A stretch of 18,090 nt of DNA, taken from NCBI GenBank assembly GCA_031278075.1, contig JAITLE010000110.1, positions 1 to 18,090 on the forward strand. Reading direction: 5' to 3'. A program made the translations under genes and the position numbers. Shown here piece by piece: positions 1-7,270 of the stretch. How positions within the stretch are numbered: position 1 is the first letter of the stretch; every line of letters starts with the position of its first letter. Origin of the DNA: Bifidobacteriaceae bacterium. Lineage in GTDB: Bacteria > Actinomycetota > Actinomycetes > Actinomycetales > WQXJ01. The notes below the pieces were generated by a model. It saw only the letters and a program-made list of their open reading frames with translations. It did not search any database and was not told where the DNA came from.

Positions 1-1
1 G

Positions 2-1507
2 GACCGCCCGGAGGTGGCCGCGATCAAGGGGCGGCGCGACATGGCCCAAGTTGTGCGGCGCGCGGTCGAGGAACGCCAGCGCCTCCCCCGGCGCGACATC
101 CGCCTGGGCGTGCTCGGCCGCGACCTGGTGCTCCGGCGATCGGACGTGGCCGCGGCGCGCGATGCCGCCCGGGCCACCGGCCAGCCGCACAACCGCGCCA
201 GGAGAGTGTTCGTGCGGCAGCTGATCGACGGCTTGGCGAAGCAGTACGCGGCGCAAGAGGTGGACGCCGCGGCGGCGCGCGGCTCCGACCGCGCCGGTTG
301 GTCGGCCGGGGACACGCCGATCCCCGTGGACAGCCTCGGCGAGGGGACGGGCGGCCTGCTCGGCGCCGCGGACATGGACGAGGTGCGGCAGGACCTGAGG
401 GCCGCGCGCGACGTGCGGGTCGCGATCAACCTGTGCTGGATGCCGATGACGCCCACGCTGCTCATCGAAGACCTGTACGCCAAGCCGCACATCATGGTCT
501 ATTGCGCGCCGCAGCTGACGGCGGCGGAGCGAGCGGCGCTCGCACGGCCGGCTGGGTCGGCGTGGACGGCGTCGGACATCCCGCTCCTCGACGAGGCGGC
601 CGAGCTGCTGGGCGAGGACGACGCCGCCCAGGAGGCCGAGCTGCGGCACGCCGCGCTGCGCAGGGCTGAGGAGATCAAGTACGCCAAGCACGTGCTGGCG
701 GGGGGCGTCGGCGCGGGACTCGTCTCGGCGGAGCAGTTGGCGGACAGGTTCGCGGCGACCGGGCCGTCCCTGACGCTGGCGGAACGGGCGGGGGCAGACC
801 GGTCATGGACGTACGGCCACATCGTGGTGGACGAGGCGCAAGAGCTGACGCCGATGGACTGGCGCGCTCTGCTGCGGCGCTGCCCCACCCGGTCGCTGAC
901 GATCGTCGGGGACGCGGGCCAGACCCGGGCGCCCGGCGCGACAGGGCGTTGGGACGCTTCGCTGAACCGCGCGCTCGGCAAGGGCGCGTGGCGTTTGGAG
1001 GAGCTGACGGTCAACTACCGCACCCCGGGCGCGGTGGTCCGGGCGGCGCAGCGCCGGGCGCGCGCGGCGGGCTTGCCGGTGGGCGCCGACACGGCGGCCC
1101 GCGAGGTGCGCGGCGCGTCACAAGAACGAGTGGTGGATGATCTGGTCGGCGAGGCGGTGGCCCTCGCCGCCTCACTCCTGCCCGAGGACGCGACCGGGCG
1201 GGTCGCGTTGATCGCCGCCGGCCCGACCCTCGACGCGGCGCGGGCGGCGGTGGCGGCGGGGCCGCTCAAAGACGCGGTGGCGCGCAGCGGCGAGAGCCCT
1301 TTGGATTTCCCGTTGGCCATCCTGGACGCGGGCGCCACCAAGGGGCTGGAGTTCGACGAGGTGATCATCGCCGACCCGGACGCGATCCTGCGCGCGGCCG
1401 GGACCGAGACCGTCTACGACCGGCGCGCGGGCGCCGCCGACCTCTATGTGGCCATGACCCGGCCGACGCGTCGGTTGTGGATCCTCAAGCCGGCCGCCCG
1501 CGCCTGA
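2..1507 (+). CDS. HelD/HelR-like UvrD-family helicase, C-terminal part (5' end outside window)
   Basis: Superfamily 1 (UvrD/Rep-fold) ATPase of the HelD/HelR type, which binds RNA polymerase and releases stalled or drug-bound enzyme from DNA. The frame is open to the left edge and the first residues (DRPEVAAIKG, then RRDMAQVVRRAVEERQR) read as internal HelD sequence, so the GTG at 14 is not the true start. Counting from that GTG, visible motifs are Walker B DEAQ (about 273-276), GDAGQ (299-303), VNYRTP after it, motif V in GATKGLEFDEVII, and motif VI YVAMTRPTRRL near the C-terminus. The P-loop and N-terminal coiled coil would lie outside the window. About 500 residues are present; full-length actinobacterial members are about 700-750. 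The gene converges on nrdJ with a 16-bp gap. Assignment to HelD rather than UvrD/PcrA rests on overall layout and end sequence. Whether it confers rifampicin tolerance like HelR cannot be told. Confidence 0.85.
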   Translation, partial: DRPEVAAIKGRRDMAQVVRRAVEERQRLPRRDIRLGVLGRDLVLRRSDVAAARDAARATGQPHNRARRVFVRQLIDGLAKQYAAQEVDAAAARGSDRAGWSAGDTPIPVDSLGEGTGGLLGAADMDEVRQDLRAARDVRVAINLCWMPMTPTLLIEDLYAKPHIMVYCAPQLTAAERAALARPAGSAWTASDIPLLDEAAELLGEDDAAQEAELRHAALRRAEEIKYAKHVLAGGVGAGLVSAEQLADRFAATGPSLTLAERAGADRSWTYGHIVVDEAQELTPMDWRALLRRCPTRSLTIVGDAGQTRAPGATGRWDASLNRALGKGAWRLEELTVNYRTPGAVVRAAQRRARAAGLPVGADTAAREVRGASQERVVDDLVGEAVALAASLLPEDATGRVALIAAGPTLDAARAAVAAGPLKDAVARSGESPLDFPLAILDAGATKGLEFDEVIIADPDAILRAAGTETVYDRRAGAADLYVAMTRPTRRLWILKPAARA

Positions 1508-1523
1508 CCGGGGCCGCCTGGGG

Positions 1524-4388
1524 TCAGCTGCAGCCGCTTGTGGCGCCGCAGCCCTCGCAGACGTGACAGGAGCCGGCGGGGCGCATCTTGGTGCCGCAGG
1601 TCAAACAGATGGGGGCGTCTTGGGCGCGGCCTCGCAGCGCGTCCGCCAACTCCGCGGTGGAATGGATCTGCGCCCTGGCCGGCGCGGCGCCGGCCGGGCG
1701 GGCCTGCGCCGCGCCCGGGATCAGCCCGCGGCCCCGCTCGAGGGCCACATCCTGGCTCGCCGACTCGGGGTCGACCTCGTCCAGCTCCGCGTAGGAGCCG
1801 GTCTCCAACTGGCGCTCGCGTTCCGCCGCGGTGTGGATCCCGAGGGCGGAGCGCGCCTCGTACGGGAGGTGGTCCAGCGCCAGGCGGCGGAAGATGTAGT
1901 CCATCACGGACTGCGCCATCCTGACGTCAGGGTCGTCAGTCAGCCCGGCCGGCTCGAACCGCTGGTTGGTGAACTTTTGGACAAAGGTCTCCAACGGCAC
2001 GCCGTACTGCAACCCGATCGACACCGCGATCGAGAACGCGTCCATCACGCCAGCCAAGGTCGAACCCTGCTTGCCGAGCTTCAAGAACACCTCCCCCAGC
2101 TCCTTGTGCTGGTCGTCGAAGCAGCCCGCGGTGATGTAGCCCTGCGCGCCGCCCACCGAGAACGATGTGGTGATCGAATACCGGCGCTTCGGCAACCGGC
2201 GGCGGGCGGGCTGACGCGGCCGGACGGGATCGTCCGCTGGGGCCTTCGCCTTGTCCGCCTCGCCGTCCGAGAGCGGCTGGGAGACCTTGCAGTTGTCGCG
2301 GTAGATGGCGAGCGCTTTGACGCCGAGCTTCCAGCCCTCGAAGTAGACGCGTTCGATGTCGCCGATCGTCGCCGACTGCGGCAGGTTGACGGTCTTCGAG
2401 ATCGCGCCGCTGAGGAACGGCTGGGCGGCGGCCATCATGCGGACGTGGCCCATCGGCTCGATCGCGCGCTGGCCCACCGCGCAATCGAACACCGGGTAGT
2501 GCTCGGGCCTGAGCCCGGGGGCGCCCACGACGTGCCCGTGCTCGGTGATGAACTCGATGATCGCCTCGACGGTCTCCGGCTCGTAGCCGAGGCGGCTCAA
2601 CGCCGCGGGGACCGTCTGGTTGACGATCTGCATGGAGCCGCCGCCGACCAGCTTCTTGTATTTGACCAGCGAGAAGTCGGGCTCGATCCCGGTGGTGTCG
2701 CAGTCCATCATGAACCCGATGGTGCCCGTGGGGGCCAGCACCGAGGCTTGCGCGTTGCGCCAGCCGTGCTCCTGGCCGCCGCGCAGGGCCAGTTCCCACT
2801 GCTTCGCGGCGGCGCGGTGGATGTCGCCGTCGAGGACGCCGGCGGGGGCCAGGGCGTCGTTGGCCGCGTGGTGTTTGCGCATGACGCGCTGGTGCGCGGC
2901 GGCGTTGAGGGCGTAGCCCTCATAGGCTCCGACAGCCTGCGCCAGTTCGGCCGAACGCCGGTAGGCCGTGGCCGTCATCAGCGAGGTCACGGCTGCGGCG
3001 AGCGAGCGGCCCTCGTCCGAGTCGTAGGCCAGGCCGCACGCCATCAGCAGCGCGCCCAGGTTGGCGTAGCCGATGCCCAGTTGGCGGAAGCGCCTGGTGG
3101 TGGCGGCGATCTGGTCCGTCGGGAAATCGCCGAACTCGATCGAGATGTCCATCGCTGTGATGACGAGCTCGACCGCGCGCTCGAACCGGGCGGCGTCGAA
3201 CGAGCCGTCGGCCTTGAGGAAGGCGAGCAGGTTCAACGAGGCGAGGTTGCATGAGGAGTTGTCCAAGTGCATGTATTCCGAACACGGGTTCGAAGCGTTG
3301 ATGCGCCCGGTCTCGGGGGAGGTGTGCCAGGCGTTGATCGTGTCGTCGTATTGGATGCCCGGATCGGCGCACTCCCAGGCCGCGCGGGCGATCTTGTTGA
3401 ACAGCGTGGCGGCGTCGACCTCCTCGACGATCTCACCGGTCAGCCTGGCCCGCAGTCCGAACGGCCGGCCCTGTTCGACGGCTCGCATGAACTCGTCCGA
3501 GACGCGGACTGAGTTGTTGGCGTTTTGGTATTGGACCGACGAGACGTCCCGCCCGTCCAAATCCATGTCGAAGCCCGCGTCGCGCAGCGCCCGGATCTTC
3601 CGTTCCTCGCGGGCCTTGGTCTCCACGAACTCCTCGATGTCCGGGTGGTCGACGTCCAGCACCACCATTTTGGCCGCGCGCCGGGTCGCGCCGCCGGACT
3701 TGATGGTCCCGGCTGACGCGTCCGCGCCGCGCATGAAGGACACGGGGCCCGATGCCGTGCCGCCGCTCGAGCGCAGCAGCTCACGTGAGGAGCGGATGCG
3801 CGAGAGGTTCACGCCGGCGCCGGAGCCGCCCTTGAAGATGAGGCCCTCCTCGCGGTACCAGTTCAGGATCGACTCCATCGAATCGTCGACTGACAAGATG
3901 AAGCAGGCGGAGACCTGCTGGGCCGAGGCGGTGCCGACGTTGAACCAGACGGGCGAGTTGAACGAGAAGTGCTGGTGGGTGAGCAGCCAGGTCAACTCGT
4001 CGGCGAAGACCTCGGCGTCGGCGGCCGTGGCGAAGTAGCCGGCGGCCAGGCCCGCGGTCTTGTATTTGGCGACGACCCGGTCGATCAGTTGGCGCAGCGA
4101 GTATTCGCGTTCGGGGGAGCCGAGGGCGCCGCGGAAGTACTTGGTGGCCACGATGGTGGACGCGTTGACGGACCAGAAGTCGGGGAACTCGACGCCGCGC
4201 TGGCTGAAAACGGTCTCGCCGGTCTTCCAGTTGGTCTGCACCACGTCGCGCAGCTCCCATTTGACCTCGGCGTACGGGTGGATCTGGGCCTTGGAGAAGA
4301 CACGGGGCACCTTCAGCCCTGTGGGCGCGCCCTCAGCTGGCGCCCCCTCGCGGCGCTCGGCGGCCTGGGGCGGCATCGTCTCGGTCAT
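1524..4388 (-). CDS. nrdJ: Adenosylcobalamin-dependent (class II) ribonucleoside-diphosphate reductase
   Basis: Reduces ribonucleotides to deoxyribonucleotides using a thiyl radical generated from adenosylcobalamin; cytosolic and oxygen-independent. The protein is 954 aa, normal for the long actinobacterial form. RGVEFPDFWSVNA (65-77) and TKYFRGALG are characteristic. The redox pair is C162 (SACFILS) and C380. The active-site motif NPCSE (367-371) supplies N367, radical C369 and E371; the 11-residue spacing between C369 and C380 matches the family. The C-terminus has a cysteine-rich zinc-binding tail (CLTC, then CHVCEGCG, ending GCS) that recycles the active-site disulfide. A strong ribosome binding site (AGGGGAG) overlaps the end of nrdR, and the ATG at 4388 is 6 bp after the nrdR stop, so the two genes form an operon. 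No cobalamin riboswitch is seen in front; control is expected through NrdR sites upstream of nrdR. Confidence 0.97.
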   Translation of the reverse strand: MTETMPPQAAERREGAPAEGAPTGLKVPRVFSKAQIHPYAEVKWELRDVVQTNWKTGETVFSQRGVEFPDFWSVNASTIVATKYFRGALGSPEREYSLRQLIDRVVAKYKTAGLAAGYFATAADAEVFADELTWLLTHQHFSFNSPVWFNVGTASAQQVSACFILSVDDSMESILNWYREEGLIFKGGSGAGVNLSRIRSSRELLRSSGGTASGPVSFMRGADASAGTIKSGGATRRAAKMVVLDVDHPDIEEFVETKAREERKIRALRDAGFDMDLDGRDVSSVQYQNANNSVRVSDEFMRAVEQGRPFGLRARLTGEIVEEVDAATLFNKIARAAWECADPGIQYDDTINAWHTSPETGRINASNPCSEYMHLDNSSCNLASLNLLAFLKADGSFDAARFERAVELVITAMDISIEFGDFPTDQIAATTRRFRQLGIGYANLGALLMACGLAYDSDEGRSLAAAVTSLMTATAYRRSAELAQAVGAYEGYALNAAAHQRVMRKHHAANDALAPAGVLDGDIHRAAAKQWELALRGGQEHGWRNAQASVLAPTGTIGFMMDCDTTGIEPDFSLVKYKKLVGGGSMQIVNQTVPAALSRLGYEPETVEAIIEFITEHGHVVGAPGLRPEHYPVFDCAVGQRAIEPMGHVRMMAAAQPFLSGAISKTVNLPQSATIGDIERVYFEGWKLGVKALAIYRDNCKVSQPLSDGEADKAKAPADDPVRPRQPARRRLPKRRYSITTSFSVGGAQGYITAGCFDDQHKELGEVFLKLGKQGSTLAGVMDAFSIAVSIGLQYGVPLETFVQKFTNQRFEPAGLTDDPDVRMAQSVMDYIFRRLALDHLPYEARSALGIHTAAERERQLETGSYAELDEVDPESASQDVALERGRGLIPGAAQARPAGAAPARAQIHSTAELADALRGRAQDAPICLTCGTKMRPAGSCHVCEGCGATSGCS

Positions 4389-4394
4389 CTTGTC

Positions 4395-4871
4395 TCACTC
4401 CCCTGTCTTGTCTTGGCTCATCTCTTGGCTCGTCGCCCTCAGGGCGGCGATCTCCTCCTCGAAGTCTCCGATCGAGTCGAACGATCGGTAGACGGAGGCG
4501 AATCTCAGGTATGCGACCTCGTCCAGGTCACGCAGGGGGGCCAGCACGGCCAGCCCGACCTCTTGCGAGTCCACCTCCGCCGCGCCGGTGGCGCGGATCT
4601 GGTCCTCCACGCGGTGGGCGAGCACCGCCAGCTGGTCCTCGGTCACCGGACGGCCTTGGCACGCGCGGCGCACCCCGTTGGTGACCTTCTCCCGGCTGAA
4701 CGGCTCGGCCGAGCCGCAGCGTTTGAGGACGGTCAGCGCCGCGGTCTCCACCGTGGTGAAGCGGCGCCCGCAGACTGGGCACTGGCGCCGGCGCCTGGTC
4801 GACGCGCCGTCCTCGGCCGTGCGCGAGTCGATCACCCGGGAGTCCGGGTGGCGGCAGAACGGGCAATGCAC
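4395..4871 (-). CDS. nrdR: Transcriptional repressor NrdR
   Basis: ATP/dATP-sensing zinc-ribbon repressor of ribonucleotide reductase genes. From the GTG start at 4871 the protein is 158 aa and begins with the family's usual opening (V/M-HCPFCRHPDSRVIDSR). Zinc ligands are C3, C6, C31 and C34 (CPVCGRRFTT), followed by the ATP-cone domain (about 45-140, including FSREKVTNGVRRAC). A longer frame from an ATG at 4901 adds ten residues foreign to the family. Those codons coincide with a promoter-like sequence and an NrdR-box-like site, so I reject that start. The GTG has no clear Shine-Dalgarno sequence. A TAGAGT hexamer ends 7 nt before it, which suggests a leaderless transcript starting at the GTG. 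It is the first gene of the nrdR-nrdJ operon and very probably autoregulated. Confidence 0.95.
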   Translation of the reverse strand: MHCPFCRHPDSRVIDSRTAEDGASTRRRRQCPVCGRRFTTVETAALTVLKRCGSAEPFSREKVTNGVRRACQGRPVTEDQLAVLAHRVEDQIRATGAAEVDSQEVGLAVLAPLRDLDEVAYLRFASVYRSFDSIGDFEEEIAALRATSQEMSQDKTGE

Positions 4872-4878
4872 GCGGACA

Positions 4879-4906
4879 ACTCTAACAAGATGTTGAGTCA
4901 TTTCAA
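4879..4906 (-). promoter_or_regulatory. nrdR promoter (leaderless)
   Basis: On the minus strand, TTGAAA (4901-4906) is followed after 16 bp by TAGAGT (4879-4884). Seven nucleotides later comes the GTG start of nrdR at 4871, which would also be the transcription start. The -35 has a good match to TTGACA. The promoter is interleaved with the proximal NrdR box. Predicted from sequence only. Confidence 0.6.
4883..4898. promoter_or_regulatory. Proximal NrdR-box-like operator
   Basis: TAACAAGATGTTGAGT fits the core of the published NrdR consensus (acaCwAtATaTwGtgt) at all of the strongly conserved positions: C, w, A, A, T, T, w, G. It lies between the proposed -35 and -10 of nrdR and touches the -10, as expected of a repressor site. 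A second copy lies exactly 31 bp further upstream. Confidence 0.75.
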
Positions 4907-4913
4907 GTCCAAA

Positions 4914-4929
4914 CCACTAGATGTTGGGC
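4914..4929. promoter_or_regulatory. Distal NrdR-box-like operator
   Basis: CCACTAGATGTTGGGC matches the NrdR consensus core as well as the proximal site does and shares AGATGTTG with it. Start-to-start spacing is 31 bp, about three helical turns, which is the usual arrangement of paired NrdR boxes in bacteria. It sits just upstream of the proposed nrdR -35. Confidence 0.75.
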
Positions 4930-4997
4930 GACTGCCTAGCCGCACGGCGCACGCCCTGGCAGGAGGCGCGCCACACCCCGGACCCGGCGGCGCCCTA

Positions 4998-5009
4998 GTA
5001 CAACTGTTC
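4998..5009. promoter_or_regulatory. Probable SOS box (LexA operator)
   Basis: GTAC-AACT-GTTC differs by one base from the Gram-positive LexA core GAAC-N4-GTTC. It lies 84 bp before the lexA start and overlaps the -35 region of the proposed lexA promoter, where an autoregulatory operator is expected. No better match was seen between nrdR and lexA. Confidence 0.5.
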
Positions 5010-5029
5010 CAAGTCCGGCGATTTGCGGC

Positions 5030-5035
5030 TATGCT
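5030..5035 (+). promoter_or_regulatory. Candidate lexA -10 element
   Basis: TATGCT is the best -10-like hexamer before lexA. A 17-bp spacer would put the -35 at 5007-5012 (TTCCAA, weak), overlapping the SOS-box candidate. It implies a leader of about 50 nt, with a purine-rich GAAGGGGCGGGAA stretch in front of the ATG. Confidence 0.4.
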
Positions 5036-5092
5036 CTTAGTCAACACTCGACCTATGACACTTCTCCGAACGAAGGGGCGGGAACCACGACC

Positions 5093-5761
5093 ATGCGAAC
5101 CACCAAAGAATTCCCCCGGACGCCCAAGCGGGGGCTGACCCCGAGGCAGCGCCAGATCTACGAAGTGATCCTAGAAAGCGTCAAACGGCGCGGCTACGCG
5201 CCATCGATGCGCGAGGTGGGCGAGATCGTCAAGCTCTCCAGCCCCTCGAGCGTCAAACACCAACTTGAGGTGCTGGAGGCGAAGGGCTACATCCGCCGCG
5301 ACCCGCGGGTGCCCCGCGCCATCGAGGTGATCGACCCGACCGCGGACGTGCCGCAGAGGCTACGAGCGTCCGGCGAGGAACAACCCGCGCCGCGCTATGT
5401 GCCCCTGGTCGGGCGCATCGCCGCGGGCACGCCGATCCTCGCTGAGCAGATGGTGGACGGCCTGTACCCGCTGCCGCGCGAGTTCGTCGGGCAAGGCGAG
5501 GTGTTCATGCTGAAGGTCCAAGGCGACTCGATGACCGGCGCCGGCATCCTCGACGGCGACCACGTGGTGGTGCGCAGCCAGCCATCGGCGGAGAACGGCG
5601 AGATCGTGGCGGCCCAACTCGACGACGAGGCCACCGTCAAGACCCTCGTCTTCGAAGACGGGCGCGCCTGGCTGGCGCCACGCAACCCCGCCTACGAACG
5701 CATCGAGGCCATCCAGGCCCACATCCTGGGCCGCGTGGTGACGGTCATCAGGACGATCTGA
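5093..5761 (+). CDS. lexA: SOS-response repressor/protease LexA
   Basis: Represses DNA-repair genes until RecA-ssDNA triggers self-cleavage. The protein is 222 aa. An N-terminal winged helix (about 14-80; LTPRQRQIYEVI, PSMREVGEIV, SSVKHQLEVLEAKGYIRRD) is followed by the S24 peptidase domain. The cleavage site is A111-G112 in GRIAAGTPI, the nucleophile is S146 in VQGDSMTGAGI and the general base is K183 in ATVKTL. The ATG at 5093 gives the usual actinobacterial length and opening. It is transcribed divergently from nrdR-nrdJ across a 221-bp regulatory region and converges on hflX, leaving 49 bp between stop codons. Autoregulation through the box at 4998-5009 is inferred. Downstream, 5813-5828 can form a perfect 7-bp GC-rich hairpin, but it lies in the last codons of hflX and lacks a T-run, so it is not called as a terminator. 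Confidence 0.97.
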   Translation: MRTTKEFPRTPKRGLTPRQRQIYEVILESVKRRGYAPSMREVGEIVKLSSPSSVKHQLEVLEAKGYIRRDPRVPRAIEVIDPTADVPQRLRASGEEQPAPRYVPLVGRIAAGTPILAEQMVDGLYPLPREFVGQGEVFMLKVQGDSMTGAGILDGDHVVVRSQPSAENGEIVAAQLDDEATVKTLVFEDGRAWLAPRNPAYERIEAIQAHILGRVVTVIRTI

Positions 5762-5810
5762 GCCGTTCACGCAGGCCGGCCGCCTGGCGCAAGACCCGGC
5801 CCGGGGCCCC

Positions 5811-7247
5811 TCACGGCCCGAGGGCCGTCAGTTCGGCGGCGAGCGCCGCGCCGACGCGCGCGCGCAGCCTGGCGCCGCCCGCGTCATAGGTCTCGGACAA
5901 GACCTCGCCGGTCGCATGCGCCCGCGCGACCAAGTCGCCGCGCGCGAACGGGACCAGCACGTCCACCTCGACCGGCGGGCGCGGCAGAGCCGACTCGATC
6001 GCGGCCCGCAAGGCGTCCAAGCCCGCTCCGGTCCGGGCGGAGACGGCGACCGAGCCCGGATAGGCGGCGAGCAGCGCCGCCACCTGGCCCGCCTCGGCGG
6101 CATCCGTCTTCGTGAACACGATCAACTCGGCGCCCGAGGGGGCCCCTCCCGCGATCTCACGCAACACCTCACGGACCGCGGCGATCTGCCCGTCCGGGTC
6201 CGGATGGGTGGCGTCGACGGTGTGCAGCAGCACGTCCGCGCCCTGGGACTCCTCCAGGGTCGAGGCGAACGCGGCGACCAACTGGTGCGGCAGGCGACGC
6301 ACAAACCCGACCGTGTCCGCCAATGTGTAGACGCGGCCGTCGGAAGCTTTGACGGCCCGCACCGTCGGGTCCAATGTGGCGAACAACTGGTTGTCCACCA
6401 ACACGTCCGCGCCGGTCAGAGCGTTGAGCAGCGAGGACTTGCCCGCATTGGTGTAACCGACGATCGCCACGGCGGCGACCTGGGAGCGCTCCCGCGAGGC
6501 GCGGCGCGTGGCCCGCTGCGGCGCCAGCGCCTTGAGGTCGCGCCTCAGACGCGCCATGCGCTCGCGGATGCGTCGCCTGTCCAATTCGATCTTGGTCTCG
6601 CCCGGACCGCGGGCGCCGATCCCCGCGCCGGCCGCCACGCGGCCGCCGGCCTGCCTGGACATCGACTCGCCCCAGCCGCGCAGACGCGGCAGCAGGTATT
6701 CCAGTTGGGCCAGCTCGACTTGCGCCTTGCCCTCCTTCGACTTGGCGTGCGAAGCGAAGATGTCCAGGATCACCGCCGTCCGGTCCACCACTTTGACACC
6801 CACCGCATCCTCCAAGGCGCGGCGCTGCGACGGGCCCAACTCGGCGTCCACCACCACGGTGTCGGCCTCGAGCGCGGCGACCCGCGCGGCGAGCTCCGCC
6901 GCCTTGCCTGAGCCCAGGTACGTCGCCGGGTCGGGATGCGCGCGGCGCTGCGTGACGGCGTCGAGCACCTCAGAGCCGGCGGTCTCCGCCAACGCGGCCA
7001 ACTCCCTGAGCGACAACTGAGCCTCCCGGGCGGTGACGTCGCCGCCATACAGGCCGACCAACACCACCCGCTCCAGCCTGAGCTGACGGTATTCGACTTC
7101 GGAGACGTCCTGCAGCTCCGTGGTGAGCCCCGCGACGCGCCGCAGAGCTGCCCGCTCCTCGCGCTCCAGTTGATCCCACGCGTCGCCGGCGTCGCCTTCG
7201 GGACCGAGCGCGGTCCCCTCGCGTGAGCGCGTCCACGAATCTGTCAT
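5811..7247 (-). CDS. hflX: Ribosome-associated GTPase HflX
   Basis: TRAFAC-class GTPase that splits or rescues stalled and antibiotic-arrested 70S ribosomes. Counting from the alternative GTG at 7256, an N-terminal HflX domain (about 60-235, with PATYLGSGKAAEL, VVVDAELGPSQRR, and a glycine-rich turn at GIGARGPGETK) precedes the GTPase domain. G1 is GYTNAGKS (267-274), G3 is DTVGF (314-318), G4 is TKTD (382-385) and G5 is SARTG (406-410). The C-terminal domain is normal. Length is 478 aa from the ATG at 7247, or 481 from GTG 7256, which has an AAGGG in front of it. I prefer the ATG because a TAATGT hexamer (7255-7260, minus strand) ends 7 nt before it and would swallow the GTG. It is divergent from the methyltransferase gene, with only 23 bp between starts, and convergent with lexA. 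Confidence 0.96.
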   Translation of the reverse strand: MTDSWTRSREGTALGPEGDAGDAWDQLEREERAALRRVAGLTTELQDVSEVEYRQLRLERVVLVGLYGGDVTAREAQLSLRELAALAETAGSEVLDAVTQRRAHPDPATYLGSGKAAELAARVAALEADTVVVDAELGPSQRRALEDAVGVKVVDRTAVILDIFASHAKSKEGKAQVELAQLEYLLPRLRGWGESMSRQAGGRVAAGAGIGARGPGETKIELDRRRIRERMARLRRDLKALAPQRATRRASRERSQVAAVAIVGYTNAGKSSLLNALTGADVLVDNQLFATLDPTVRAVKASDGRVYTLADTVGFVRRLPHQLVAAFASTLEESQGADVLLHTVDATHPDPDGQIAAVREVLREIAGGAPSGAELIVFTKTDAAEAGQVAALLAAYPGSVAVSARTGAGLDALRAAIESALPRPPVEVDVLVPFARGDLVARAHATGEVLSETYDAGGARLRARVGAALAAELTALGP

Positions 7248-7254
7248 CGCCGCC

Positions 7255-7264
7255 ACATTACCCT
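7255..7264. promoter_or_regulatory. Overlapping divergent -10 elements of hflX and the methyltransferase gene
   Basis: TAATGT on the minus strand (7255-7260) lies 7 nt before the hflX ATG (7247). TACCCT on the plus strand (7259-7264) lies 6 nt before the methyltransferase GTG (7271). The two hexamers share the TA step at 7259-7260. No convincing -35 was found for either; the -35 of each would fall inside the other gene's coding region. Confidence 0.5.
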
Positions 7265-7270
7265 TGCCGT

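Noticed and set aside
1563..3254. A 563-codon open frame on the plus strand inside nrdJ
   Set aside because: It lies antisense to a gene with clear family motifs. Its product is Arg/Gly/Leu-rich without recognisable domains, which is typical of shadow frames in GC-rich DNA.
4872..5092. A cobalamin riboswitch controlling the B12-dependent reductase
   Set aside because: No B12-box-like conserved segment was recognised. nrdJ starts 6 bp after nrdR, and nrdR itself seems to lack a leader, leaving no room for a riboswitch.
5813..5828. A perfect 7-bp hairpin after lexA (ACGGCCC/GGGCCGT) as a terminator
   Set aside because: It sits in the last codons of hflX, has only a two-base loop and no T-run. 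Chance hairpins of this size are expected in such GC-rich DNA.
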